Shown here piece after piece: positions 52,820-61,591 of a DNA stretch of 64,000 nt; positions within the stretch are counted from its first letter, which is position 1; every line of letters begins with the position of its first letter. The DNA comes from Bacteroidota bacterium (GTDB taxonomy: Bacteria; Bacteroidota; Bacteroidia; Bacteroidales; DTGW01), in the NCBI GenBank assembly GCA_029572965.1, contig JAKPQD010000273.1, forward strand, positions 62,001 to 126,000. The letters are read 5' to 3'. A program made the position numbers and the translations under genes. A model generated the notes under the pieces. It did not search any database. It was not told the origin of the DNA and worked only from the letters and a program-made list of their open reading frames with translations.

Positions 52820-55144
52820 ATGCAATCACACAACACTAACGACGAAAATACCAGGCTACTGGTCGAACGTAATGCAATACTCGATAGTATTCCATTTGCG
52901 GCATGGCTCAAAGATAAAGATGGCAAGTTCATCTATGCTAATACCATTTATGAGGATATAGCAGGTATTTCAAAAGCAAATATGGTGGGCAAAACCGTAT
53001 TTGACTTTTTACCATACGAAATTGCAAATACTTTTCACCAGGAAGACTTAAAGGTTATTGAAAAAAAACAAACTATACATTTTCAAACCCGAAGAGAGAA
53101 TGGCTGGTATGCAACGGTCAAATCGCCTATCATCAACTCAGAAGGAGAAGTTATTGGCACCTTTGGCTTTGAGCGAAATATCAGCGATAATATAGAAACG
53201 CTCAACTCGCTCAAACATGAACGTGACCTGATGCACTCTTTGATGGACAATAGCCCTGATTTAATTTATTTTAAAGACACCTCAGGGAGATATGTTCGTA
53301 TAAACAAGGCAAAAGCTCTTAATATGGGGCTTGATGAGACTCAAATGGCCCACGGAAAAACAGATGCAGATTTTTATTCTGAGGCTTATGCCAAAGAACA
53401 AGACATTGACGATAAAAAAGTCATTGAAACAGGGCAGTCTATATTAGGTAAGGAAGAATTGCTTACACAGCCAGATGGTACAAGCCGTTGGTATTCTACT
53501 TCAAAAAGCCCAATTTTTAACGAAAATGGCAAGATTGAAGGATTGATAGGTATTTCACGCGATATTTCAGAAAAGCGAAAAGTCAATTCGATGCTTGAGC
53601 AAGAACGAAATTTCTTGCAGGTATTGATGGACAACATCCCTTACACCATATATCTCAAAGATCCCCAGGGGCATTTTACCAAAATAAACAAAGCGCAGGC
53701 AAAACTTTTGGGTGTTGAGGATGCAAATGAAGCCATTGGGAAAACTGACTTTGACTTTTTCCCACAAACAGTAGCAGAAACAGCTTTTCAGGACGAGCAG
53801 GAGTTGTTGAACTCTGGCAAACCCATGATTAGCAAACTTGAGCTGTTAAAAGACGCTGAAAACAATACCATTTGGGTAGAAGCTACCAAAATTCCGGTAA
53901 AAGACCGCGAAGGAAACATCATCGGTATAGTAGGTATGTCTATTGATATTACAGAGAAAAGGCTTGCCGAAGAGCGACTTCGGAAAGCAAAAGAAAAGGC
54001 CGAAGAGTCAGATATGCTGAAAACTGCTTTTTTGGCCAATATGAGCCACGAAATACGTACCCCAATGAACGGGATCATTGGTTTTTCTAATTTGCTGCGC
54101 AACCCTGACCTCACCGATATTGAACGAGAAGAGTTTTTGAACCATATTACAAGCTGTGGCAATACTTTACTCAATCTTATTGACGATATTATTGATATTT
54201 CTAAGATTGAAGCCGGACAGATTAAAATCAGGATGTTGGATTGCAACCTCAATAACCTGATGGATGAAATATTTGAGTCATTTGAGGCCAGCCGCATTAA
54301 AGAAAATAAAAACGAAATAAAGCTTATTTGTACCAAAAGCCTGCCCAATGAAGATTGCAATATTGTAACAGACCCTTTCCGCCTGCGCCAGATTATTTCT
54401 AACCTGATAGGCAATGCCTTAAAATTTACTTTCAAGGGGTCTATTGAGTTTGGTTATGAATTTCTTGAAAACAAAACTATTCAGTTTCATGTAAAAGATA
54501 CAGGTATTGGCATTCCAAAAGATAAACAGAAAATTATTTTCGAGCGTTTTGGGCAGGTGATAGATAGCAACTTTTTTATCAACCAAAAAGGAACCGGGCT
54601 TGGGCTGGCAATATCTTCAAACCTTACACGTTTATTAGGTGGTTCTATGTGGGTTGATTCAGAACCCGGACAAGGTGCTTGTTTTTACTTTAATATACCA
54701 TATTTTGCTGGCAAATCAAGCGAAAAACCTCTTCCTAATTCTATACATAACTTAAACATTACAAACATAGCTTTTCCCAAAGATAAAGTCATTCTGATTG
54801 CTGAAGATGAGGATTATAATTATTTGTACTTGTCATATATCCTGAACGGATTGACAGAAAATATCATTTGGGCCAAGAATGGTCAAGAAGCTGTAGATGC
54901 TGTGCGTAATAATGCCAACATTGCTATCGTTCTGATAGATTGTAAAATGCCTGTTAAAGACGGTTACACAGCTATGAAAGAAATTAAAAGCCTTAGGCCC
55001 GAATTACCGGTAATTGCCCAGACGGCATTTGCCATGGCCGATGAAATGGAAAAAGCTATAGAAGCTGGCTGTGACGGATATATTACTAAGCCTATTCAAA
55101 TAGACGTTTTATTAGGCACTTTAAATAACTTTATCAACAAATAA
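52820..55144 (+). CDS. PAS hybrid histidine kinase with receiver domain
   Basis: 774 residues, no membrane helix. Three PAS domains (about 14-125, 135-255, 262-385; each with a D-x-x-F pattern such as KTVFDFLP, KTDADFYS, KTDFDFFP), HisKA with His410 (NMSHEIRTPMNG), HATPase (DTGIGIPKDKQ, GTGLGLAIS), and a C-terminal receiver with Asp707 (VLIDCKMPVKDG). A cytoplasmic sensor, perhaps of redox state, light or a small ligand. No DNA-binding output; partner unknown. Eight bp before the acetyltransferase gene. Confidence 0.94.
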   Translation: MQSHNTNDENTRLLVERNAILDSIPFAAWLKDKDGKFIYANTIYEDIAGISKANMVGKTVFDFLPYEIANTFHQEDLKVIEKKQTIHFQTRRENGWYATVKSPIINSEGEVIGTFGFERNISDNIETLNSLKHERDLMHSLMDNSPDLIYFKDTSGRYVRINKAKALNMGLDETQMAHGKTDADFYSEAYAKEQDIDDKKVIETGQSILGKEELLTQPDGTSRWYSTSKSPIFNENGKIEGLIGISRDISEKRKVNSMLEQERNFLQVLMDNIPYTIYLKDPQGHFTKINKAQAKLLGVEDANEAIGKTDFDFFPQTVAETAFQDEQELLNSGKPMISKLELLKDAENNTIWVEATKIPVKDREGNIIGIVGMSIDITEKRLAEERLRKAKEKAEESDMLKTAFLANMSHEIRTPMNGIIGFSNLLRNPDLTDIEREEFLNHITSCGNTLLNLIDDIIDISKIEAGQIKIRMLDCNLNNLMDEIFESFEASRIKENKNEIKLICTKSLPNEDCNIVTDPFRLRQIISNLIGNALKFTFKGSIEFGYEFLENKTIQFHVKDTGIGIPKDKQKIIFERFGQVIDSNFFINQKGTGLGLAISSNLTRLLGGSMWVDSEPGQGACFYFNIPYFAGKSSEKPLPNSIHNLNITNIAFPKDKVILIAEDEDYNYLYLSYILNGLTENIIWAKNGQEAVDAVRNNANIAIVLIDCKMPVKDGYTAMKEIKSLRPELPVIAQTAFAMADEMEKAIEAGCDGYITKPIQIDVLLGTLNNFINK

Positions 55145-55151
55145 AGCATCG

Positions 55152-55697
55152 ATGTTTCATACCCGACTTGATAAATATAACAATAGCTGGTATCATCCGG
55201 GACGGAATAAACTGGTAATAGCCTTGTGGTATATTGTAAATGCAGTTTTTTTCTGCTCTTTTATTACACTCCCTTACAGTATTAAAAATGCTATCTTGAG
55301 GCTTTTTGGGGCCAAGGTTGGAAAAGGGGTTTGCATTAAGCCCCGTGTGAATATCAAATATCCCTGGCGGCTTAGCATTGGTGATTACACCTGGGTTGGT
55401 GAAAATGCCTGGATTGATAACCTCGACCAGGTAAACCTTGGCAAAAATGTTTGTATTTCGCAAGGAGCATTATTGCTTTGCGGCAATCATAACTACAAAA
55501 AAGAAACCTTTGACCTAATGATAGCCCCTATAAATATTGAAGATGGTGCATGGATAGGAGCAAAAGCCGTTGTATGTCCCGGGGTTCATGTAGCAAGTCA
55601 TGCAGTCCTTACTGTTGGTTCGATAGCAACTAAAAATCTTGAACCATATTCTATCCATTCAGGTAATCCAGCTGTGAAAATTAAAAACAGAATCTGA
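55152..55697 (+). CDS. Left-handed beta-helix acyltransferase (WcaF-like)
   Basis: 181 residues with hexapeptide repeats (GVCIKPRVNIKYPW, VGENAWIDNLDQVNLGKNVCI, GAWIGAKAVVCPGVHVA) and the catalytic-type His in CGNHNY. It fits colanic-acid-type O-acetyltransferases that decorate sugars of an exopolysaccharide. It overlaps the next gene at TGATG, so the two are coupled. Confidence 0.88.
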   Translation: MFHTRLDKYNNSWYHPGRNKLVIALWYIVNAVFFCSFITLPYSIKNAILRLFGAKVGKGVCIKPRVNIKYPWRLSIGDYTWVGENAWIDNLDQVNLGKNVCISQGALLLCGNHNYKKETFDLMIAPINIEDGAWIGAKAVVCPGVHVASHAVLTVGSIATKNLEPYSIHSGNPAVKIKNRI

Positions 55698-56461
55698 TGC
55701 CGGTTAAAATAAGCATAATCACTGCTGTTTATAATAGCGAAAAAACTTTAGAGGAGGCGCTCAATTCTATAGCCCTTCAAACCTACACTAACATTGAGCA
55801 TATTGTTATAGATGGCGGTTCAACTGATAGTTCAAAAGATATTACAGAGAGACACCTCGATAAAATTGCTGTTTATATATCAGAACCTGACAAAGGTATA
55901 TATGATGCGTTAAACAAAGGTATATCTAAGGCAACCGGTGATGTGATTGGAATTTTACATGCCGATGATACTTTTGACAACAATGAGGTGCTTGCAGACG
56001 TTGCCAATGCTTTTGAAAAAGAGCAATGCGATGTATTGTATGGCAACCTGTTGTATGTGAGTTTTGAAGGCAAGATAATCCGGGATTGGAAAAGTTTGCC
56101 TTTTGACAGAAAAATGCTTTCGCGTGGTTGGATGCCCCCTCATCCTACCTTCTTTGTAAAACGCGAAATATTTGCCCGTATCGGGAATTACAATTTGCAA
56201 TATCGCATTGCATCGGATTATGATTTGATGTTGCGTACGTTATTACTTCCAGGTATAAGGATTTACTATTATCCTCAAATTATAACCCGCATGAAAGTTG
56301 GAGGAGCAAGTAACCGAAGCCTGAAAAATATTATCAGAAAAAGCACAGAAGATTATCACATCATGAAACGTAATAAGGTTGGCGGATGCTTTACTTTATT
56401 TATGAAAAACTTCTCAAAAGTCGGGCAGTTTTTTTTAAGAAAAAGTAAGGAAATAGAATAA
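55697..56461 (+). CDS. Family 2 glycosyltransferase
   Basis: 254 residues, GT-A fold: ISIITAVYNSEKTLEEALNS at the start, IDGGSTDSS, the metal-binding ADD in LHADDTFDN, and the acceptor-side RGWMPPHPTFFVKREIF. A soluble or peripheral inner-membrane enzyme adding one sugar to a lipid-linked chain. Forms a coupled pair with the acetyltransferase before it. Confidence 0.92.
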   Translation: MPVKISIITAVYNSEKTLEEALNSIALQTYTNIEHIVIDGGSTDSSKDITERHLDKIAVYISEPDKGIYDALNKGISKATGDVIGILHADDTFDNNEVLADVANAFEKEQCDVLYGNLLYVSFEGKIIRDWKSLPFDRKMLSRGWMPPHPTFFVKREIFARIGNYNLQYRIASDYDLMLRTLLLPGIRIYYYPQIITRMKVGGASNRSLKNIIRKSTEDYHIMKRNKVGGCFTLFMKNFSKVGQFFLRKSKEIE

Positions 56462-56647
56462 TAGTATTTCCTTATAAAAGTTTTAAATAAAGTTTGCCCG
56501 GCGTAAAAGTATCTGTAAAATTCAGAAAAACAATCATTTACTATACTCATATTGTTTTACCCCTGAACCCGGCAAATAAAATATAGAAAAAATTTTACAA
56601 AGGGAAGCATCCATATAAGCTAATACATTATGTTGAAATTTAACATG

Positions 56648-56679
56648 TTGCAAAAAAACATTTTTATTCGTTATATTTG
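56648..56679 (+). promoter_or_regulatory. Promoter for the ICMT-like gene (-33 TTG, -7 TATATTTG)
   Basis: TTG 56648-56650, 21-bp spacer, TATATTTG 56672-56679. The leader would be about 70 nt. The rest of the gap 56462-56758 shows no gene. Confidence 0.55.
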
Positions 56680-56758
56680 TTTACAGTTATGACAATATCA
56701 GCCTTGTATTTTACACCAGGCAAAGTCCATTGTCAGCAAACATCTAAAAAAATCAACT

Positions 56759-57331
56759 ATGACAGGGTTTTATATTTCGATTGGTTCGATTTTGATATTT
56801 CTGATGATTGAGAATTTCTTGAGATTTAGCAAAGATGCCAAATCTTTAAAAACCTCTGACTCAGATAAGGGTACGACGGCAATACTTAGATTTGCATTAA
56901 TATCAACAATTATTTTGGTTTTATGCAGTTATTTTCTTAACCTGTATAATATATTGCAAATCGATAGCCAAGTTTTGTTTTTTATTGGTTTAAGCTTTGT
57001 GATAGTCGGCTTAATAATTAGGTTAATAGCAACATTTACACTAAAAGAGTATTACACAAGAACTTTAAAAATAACAGATAAACATAAGATAGTTAAACAT
57101 GGTATTTATAGCATTGTAAGGCACCCTGGATATTTGGGGGTAACTACATTTCTTGTTGGGGCAGGATTATTAACTGGCAATCTGATAAGCATAATTTTGA
57201 TTGTTTTAACAGTTCCATTTTCATTTATAAAACGATTACTGATTGAAGAACAAATGCTGCTTAAGCATTTTGGGAATGAATATAAGGAATACATGGAAAA
57301 AACATATAGACTAATACCATTTATATTTTAA
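56759..57331 (+). CDS. Isoprenylcysteine carboxyl methyltransferase-family membrane protein
   Basis: 190 residues, about five helices. C-terminal half carries the ICMT/PEMT signature: HGIYSIVRHPGYLGV, then KRLLIEEQMLLKHFGNEYKE. Bacterial members methylate lipids or small substrates with SAM at the membrane; the substrate is unknown. Single gene. Confidence 0.86.
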   Translation: MTGFYISIGSILIFLMIENFLRFSKDAKSLKTSDSDKGTTAILRFALISTIILVLCSYFLNLYNILQIDSQVLFFIGLSFVIVGLIIRLIATFTLKEYYTRTLKITDKHKIVKHGIYSIVRHPGYLGVTTFLVGAGLLTGNLISIILIVLTVPFSFIKRLLIEEQMLLKHFGNEYKEYMEKTYRLIPFIF

Positions 57332-57517
57332 ATACATTTGTTTGCCAGAAAACGACACAAAACGTTGTAATTTAACTGTTGCACAAGCGTTCTGCCTTGA
57401 ACAGGCTAAATAAATCATTATGAGGCTTTTTAAAGCCAAACTATAAGATTTAGTTGGGTTAATCCTCTCGTTATAAACGGGGCAAGCTGATTTTTTTAAA
57501 TCATTGAAATACAAAAT

Positions 57518-57558
57518 TTTAACCGATTAAGCATTTTTATTGCTTAATTTGGGTTAAA
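57518..57558 (-). terminator. Putative terminator of the SUMF1 gene
   Basis: TTTAACC-G-ATTAAGCA, loop TTTTTAT, TGCTTAAT-TTG-GGTTAAA: about 15 bp with a small bulge. On the minus strand it is followed by ATTTTG, a weak T tract, 39 bp beyond the SUMF1 stop. The gap 57332-57596 also has the short palindrome GGCTTTTTAAAGCC at 57424-57437. Confidence 0.45.
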
Positions 57559-57596
57559 TCAAAAAAGCTGCTAAGTTTTTTACAATTTATTCTTTT

Positions 57597-59660
57597 TTAT
57601 TGTTTCTTGACCAATCGGATTCCCAGATTGTATAGCCTGGTGTCAGCAGGTTCACTACCACGGTAAGTAACACGCAAGTCGCTTTCAAAGTTTGTTTCGC
57701 TAAAGCTGCCGCCTCTTTTTACCTTACGAGTTCCGGTAGAACGGCCAGTGGGGTTTATGTCGCTGGTTTCGGAATAATCACTAAGCCAGTCAAAACACCA
57801 TTCCCATACATTGCCTGTCATATCGTAAATACCCAAAACGTTAGGTTTGAGTTTGCCAACCGGATGGGCTGAGCTATTTGAGTTTTCGCTGAACCAAGCA
57901 ACTTCATCAATATAATTAGACCCGCTATATAAGGTTTTTTTATTTTTGTTCCCGCCACGGGCAGCATATTCCCATTCTGCTTCAGTTGGGAGGCGGCATC
58001 CTGCCCATTCGGCAAACTCTTTAGCTTCGTACCAGCTTATATTATTGGCAGGCAAACTATCAGCTCCCAGAGGCTCAGGCTTACCGGTTGCTTTGCAATA
58101 CATTCTGTACTGACCAATAGTAACCTCGTATTTGCTCATCTGAAAAGTGTTGACATAAACTTCATGCACAGGTTCTTCGTTTCTCAGGCAATTCATATCG
58201 CTTCGTATGCATCCCATCTTAAAAGTGCCGGCTTCAACTGTAACCCAAAGTTTATCAAGTTCTTTAATAAGCTTTGCCTTTAATTCATCGTTTTTAATGT
58301 CATTAATGGCTTTTATTTGTTTGGCAGGATAATCGTCCACTTTTATGGCAAGGGCACTCTGGTATAGCTCAATGGCCACATCATATCTTTTTTCTGCAAA
58401 AGCGGCATCAGCCTTTGTTAGCAGTTCTTTATAAGATTTTTCCCTGGCTTGCTGTTCAAGCTCTTTGGCTTTTTGTTCCATTTCCATTCTGAGCCTAATT
58501 TCTTCGAGCTTCAGCCCTGCTTTATGAATCTGGTCTTTCGGATATTGTTCGTCTTTTATGGTTAAAGCAACCTTGTAAGCAGCAATAGCTTCATCATATT
58601 TGGCACGGTTAAAGGCTGTATCTGCAATAGCAAGCTGGGCTGCATATTTTTCCTGCAATAGTTTTTTATCCTGTTCAGACTGCCATTGTTGACGCTCGCC
58701 TTCACGGGTCTTTAACCAGCTGATAATTGTTTTTTCGCGGCTGATAACAGCAGGACTATAGCCATGACTAATAACAAACATTGGATTAGGAGCATTGAGC
58801 GTATTATAATAGGCAGTATTTTTATTGTTTGTCCAGTAGTTAACTACTATGCTAAATAAATCGAGTGAACCAGAAGGTTTATCAACATTCTGAAGTACAT
58901 ATTTTTGGTCATTAACCATACCAACATTATGAGCAGCATTATAGTTCATAAAAAACTTATCTACAAAAGCAGTACTGTCATATCTTTCAATAATCTGACC
59001 GTCAGAAAGCCTTCGGTGTACAAGTAAACAGAGTACTCCGTTGTTGTATTTGCGGGTTTCCTCGTACTGTATATTGCCTTTTGTATAAGTGGTAAGCCAT
59101 GTGCCATTGTAAAAACTGGAATCGTTGAACGAGCCTTTAATAGAAATGGCGGCATAGTCTTTGAAAGTGTAAACTTTATAAGTATAATTGATTTCGCCAA
59201 AAAGTTTATTGTTCTTAAAAATAGCAGAAGTACTTTTGAAAACTTTCTTTGTATTATTGACTTTAGTAGTAGAAGACCATTCGCCTTCCATGTTGCCATT
59301 GGAATAGTTGCCAGTTACTACTTCTGTAACCCCGGTAGGTGAAGGATCGGCCAGAGTATATGTCCACAGCCCGTCTTTTTTGTTGTTATTGTATTGACCT
59401 ACAACAGTAAGGTTTAGCTTACCTTTCAAACCGTCCATTACAATACCTTTGTATTTGAAACTACCCTGATAGATGCGTTCGTAATTAGCATTTTCATAAT
59501 ATTGGTAAGTTGCAGTTCCATTTTCATAAGCACCTTGAAACTGTTTGATGTTCTGCGATTTGGCTTCCTGGTTTATGCTTAACACTGTAAAAGCTATCGC
59601 TCCAAAAACAATCTTTTGAACAATTGAATAGAAAGCTTTCATACAAATATTCCTCTTCAT
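57597..59660 (-). CDS. Secreted MORN/TPR protein with SUMF1 (FGE-like) domain
   Basis: 687 residues. Signal peptide ends NQEAKSQN (about residue 36). N-terminal third has MORN-like repeats (GTATYQYYENANYERIYQGS, NGNMEGEWSS). The middle has two TPR-like units (KYDEAIAAYKVALTIKD, RYDVAIELYQSALAIKV) joined by a Glu/Gln coiled coil. From about 475 a SUMF1 domain: VTVEAGTFKMGC, NEEPVHEVYVNTFQMSKYEV, RLPTEAEWEYAARGG, GNVWEWCFDW, RGGSF. The paired active-site Cys of true formylglycine-generating enzymes is not seen, so a non-catalytic role is likely. Confidence 0.87.
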   Translation of the reverse strand: MKRNICMKAFYSIVQKIVFGAIAFTVLSINQEAKSQNIKQFQGAYENGTATYQYYENANYERIYQGSFKYKGIVMDGLKGKLNLTVVGQYNNNKKDGLWTYTLADPSPTGVTEVVTGNYSNGNMEGEWSSTTKVNNTKKVFKSTSAIFKNNKLFGEINYTYKVYTFKDYAAISIKGSFNDSSFYNGTWLTTYTKGNIQYEETRKYNNGVLCLLVHRRLSDGQIIERYDSTAFVDKFFMNYNAAHNVGMVNDQKYVLQNVDKPSGSLDLFSIVVNYWTNNKNTAYYNTLNAPNPMFVISHGYSPAVISREKTIISWLKTREGERQQWQSEQDKKLLQEKYAAQLAIADTAFNRAKYDEAIAAYKVALTIKDEQYPKDQIHKAGLKLEEIRLRMEMEQKAKELEQQAREKSYKELLTKADAAFAEKRYDVAIELYQSALAIKVDDYPAKQIKAINDIKNDELKAKLIKELDKLWVTVEAGTFKMGCIRSDMNCLRNEEPVHEVYVNTFQMSKYEVTIGQYRMYCKATGKPEPLGADSLPANNISWYEAKEFAEWAGCRLPTEAEWEYAARGGNKNKKTLYSGSNYIDEVAWFSENSNSSAHPVGKLKPNVLGIYDMTGNVWEWCFDWLSDYSETSDINPTGRSTGTRKVKRGGSFSETNFESDLRVTYRGSEPADTRLYNLGIRLVKKQ

Positions 59661-59760
59661 GGTCGAATTTTTTTGTGCAACAGTAAAATTAGCAAAGTAA
59701 AAATAGTAATTTACTTTTGTTAGCTATTAACTTGATAAGAATATTTAAGAATTTATTATG

Positions 59761-59796
59761 AACGCCCCCATGTTACTACAAACACAAACGAGGATG
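59761..59796 (+). repeat. Dispersed leader element, copy C (diverged)
   Basis: AACG, then CATG-T, then AAACACAAACGAGGATG: aligns with copies A (839-872) and B (19137-19170), with 2 extra bases and several changes. The ATG at 59794 opens a 27-residue frame to 59877 with no recognised product. The gap 59661-59945 otherwise holds only the promoter box below. Confidence 0.5.
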
Positions 59797-59900
59797 TGTA
59801 AAAAGAAATATTACATTAGATATTCGCTCTTCAAAGATATGGCAAGCTATCATTCTTTGAAAAATAATTTTGTTTAGATAAAAGTCTTGCTTTCTGTTAC

Positions 59901-59908
59901 TATTTTTG
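59901..59908 (+). promoter_or_regulatory. Putative -7 box for the aldo-keto reductase
   Basis: TATTTTTG, exact match, 37 bp before ATG 59946. Confidence 0.4.
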
Positions 59909-59945
59909 CACGATATGGATTGTCATGAATTTTTAAAATTCGATT

Positions 59946-60935
59946 ATGAATAAAAGAATACTTGGGAAAACAGGTTTTAATATATCCGAAATAAGCCTCG
60001 GTACATGGCAAGTTGGCGGTAAATGGGGCGATAAATTTAGCCATGAAAATGCCGACAGGATATTGAACCTGGCTATTGATAACGGGATTAATTTTATTGA
60101 CACTGCCGATGTTTATGGTGATGGCGAAAGCGAAAAAGCAGTAGGCCGCGTAGTTCGTTCACGAAAAGAACGGGTATTTGTTGCTACTAAATGTGGCCGC
60201 AAACTTTCGCCTCACGTTGATGCTGCATATCAACCTGCTGTGCTTCGAAAGTTTGTTGAAGATAGCCTTAAAAATACCGGACTTGAAGCCATTGACCTCA
60301 TCCAATTGCATTGTCCGCCTACAGAGACTTATCACCGTCCTGAGATATTTGCTTTGTTTGATGAGCTGAAAAAAGAAGGTAAAATTTTAAATATGGGAGT
60401 AAGCGTCGAAAGAGTAGAAGAGGCGCTAAAGGCTATTGAATATGACAATGTTACTACAGTCCAGATAATTTTCAATATGTTTCGCCAGCGTCCGGCAAAA
60501 GATTTCTTTGCCGAAGCAGCTAAAAAGAACGTGGGCATCATTGTCCGTGTTCCGCTTGCCAGTGGCTTACTGACCGGTAAATACAGCAAGGCTACTGTTT
60601 TTGGAAAAGACGACCATCGCACATTTAATCGCAATGGCGAAGCCTTCGACAAAGGGGAGACATTCTCGGGCATCAATTATGAAAAGGGTTTGGCGGCAGT
60701 AGATGAGCTGAAAAAGATATTTCCTGCTAATGCTGACCTTGCCCTTATTGCATTGCGATGGATTATCATGTTTCGTGAGGTTAGCTGTGTAATTCCCGGC
60801 GCTTCAAAGCCAGAGCAGGTGTTGTCAAACCTGAAAGCTTGTGAATTGCCCAATCTGGACCAAGAACAACTGCAGGCAATTGAAAAGGTGTATAATCAAT
60901 ACATCCTGCCCGATCTTTTGAAAGAAAAATGGTAG
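59946..60935 (+). CDS. Aldo-keto reductase
   Basis: 329-residue NADPH-dependent TIM-barrel oxidoreductase. The catalytic tetrad is complete: Asp52, Tyr57 (DTADVYGDGESE), Lys82 (ATKCGR), His122 (LIQLHCPP). C-terminal coenzyme motif IPGASKPEQVLSNL. It belongs to the YajO/Tas-like branch by eye; the substrate is unknown. It converges on the cupin gene with a 9-bp gap. Confidence 0.92.
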   Translation: MNKRILGKTGFNISEISLGTWQVGGKWGDKFSHENADRILNLAIDNGINFIDTADVYGDGESEKAVGRVVRSRKERVFVATKCGRKLSPHVDAAYQPAVLRKFVEDSLKNTGLEAIDLIQLHCPPTETYHRPEIFALFDELKKEGKILNMGVSVERVEEALKAIEYDNVTTVQIIFNMFRQRPAKDFFAEAAKKNVGIIVRVPLASGLLTGKYSKATVFGKDDHRTFNRNGEAFDKGETFSGINYEKGLAAVDELKKIFPANADLALIALRWIIMFREVSCVIPGASKPEQVLSNLKACELPNLDQEQLQAIEKVYNQYILPDLLKEKW

Positions 60936-60944
60936 TATGCAGTA

Positions 60945-61358
60945 CTATTTGTGTTCAGATAAAAGTTTACCCTTTTCTCCCATAAAAAAGGCGATAAGGA
61001 CAACCTCTTCTTTCCCAAGGTTTGTGCCATTGTGATATGTATTGATGACCTCGGCAAAAGAGGTATTGGCTGAGAATGTAAGCTTTTTATCCCCTTCAAG
61101 TTCAACGGTTAACGTGCCACTTATAACATAGGCAAAAACCGGGTTGCTGTGTTTGTGCCATCCGGTTGATTTTCCGGGCGGTATGGTTACTTTAATAATA
61201 GAAATTTCGTTATTATTGTTTTGCGGAAATATAATCTTTTGCCCGATAGAAGTGGTGTCCGTTTTTAGAATTGATGATAATATTACATCCTGACTATACT
61301 GTGCTTTAACTGAAAAACAGGTTATAGCAATAGCTATAAATAAGGTAAGTTTCTTCAT
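60945..61358 (-). CDS. Secreted cupin-domain protein
   Basis: 137 residues. Signal peptide MKKLTLFIAIAITCFSVKAQ fixes the start at ATG 61358, although the frame is open to 61430. Single cupin barrel with metal-ligand His in GWHKHSNPVFAYVISGTLTV and a second motif around HNGTNLG. Function unknown; small cupins of this type bind metals or sugars. Confidence 0.85.
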   Translation of the reverse strand: MKKLTLFIAIAITCFSVKAQYSQDVILSSILKTDTTSIGQKIIFPQNNNNEISIIKVTIPPGKSTGWHKHSNPVFAYVISGTLTVELEGDKKLTFSANTSFAEVINTYHNGTNLGKEEVVLIAFFMGEKGKLLSEHK

Positions 61359-61554
61359 GTGTTCATGGTTTAATTTATGCATGGCAAAGATATTGTTTCT
61401 GGGTTTTGTAAGCGCATATTTAAGGTTCAACCCGGTTTACAATCATTAATCTAATTAGAAAAACAGTAAGAAAAGGCGTTTTGTGCGATGAAAAATAAAA
61501 CAGCTGTTATAAAAAAATATGGTTTTTGATTTTTTAACTTTTATATGAAATGGT

Positions 61555-61562
61555 TATCTTTG
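61555..61562 (+). promoter_or_regulatory. Putative -7 box for the lipoprotein gene
   Basis: TATCTTTG, exact match, 29 bp before ATG 61592. Confidence 0.4.
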
Positions 61563-61591
61563 AAGTAAATAACCTTTAAAAAATAAATAGT

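Noticed and set aside
56689-56811. 40-codon frame overlapping the start of the ICMT-like gene
   Set aside because: Runs into the next gene in another frame with no plausible peptide; could be an upstream ORF but nothing supports it.
57597-59660. Calling the SUMF1 protein a formylglycine-generating enzyme or GldK/GldJ
   Set aside because: The active-site Cys pair is not visible, and the MORN/TPR front does not match GldK or GldJ.
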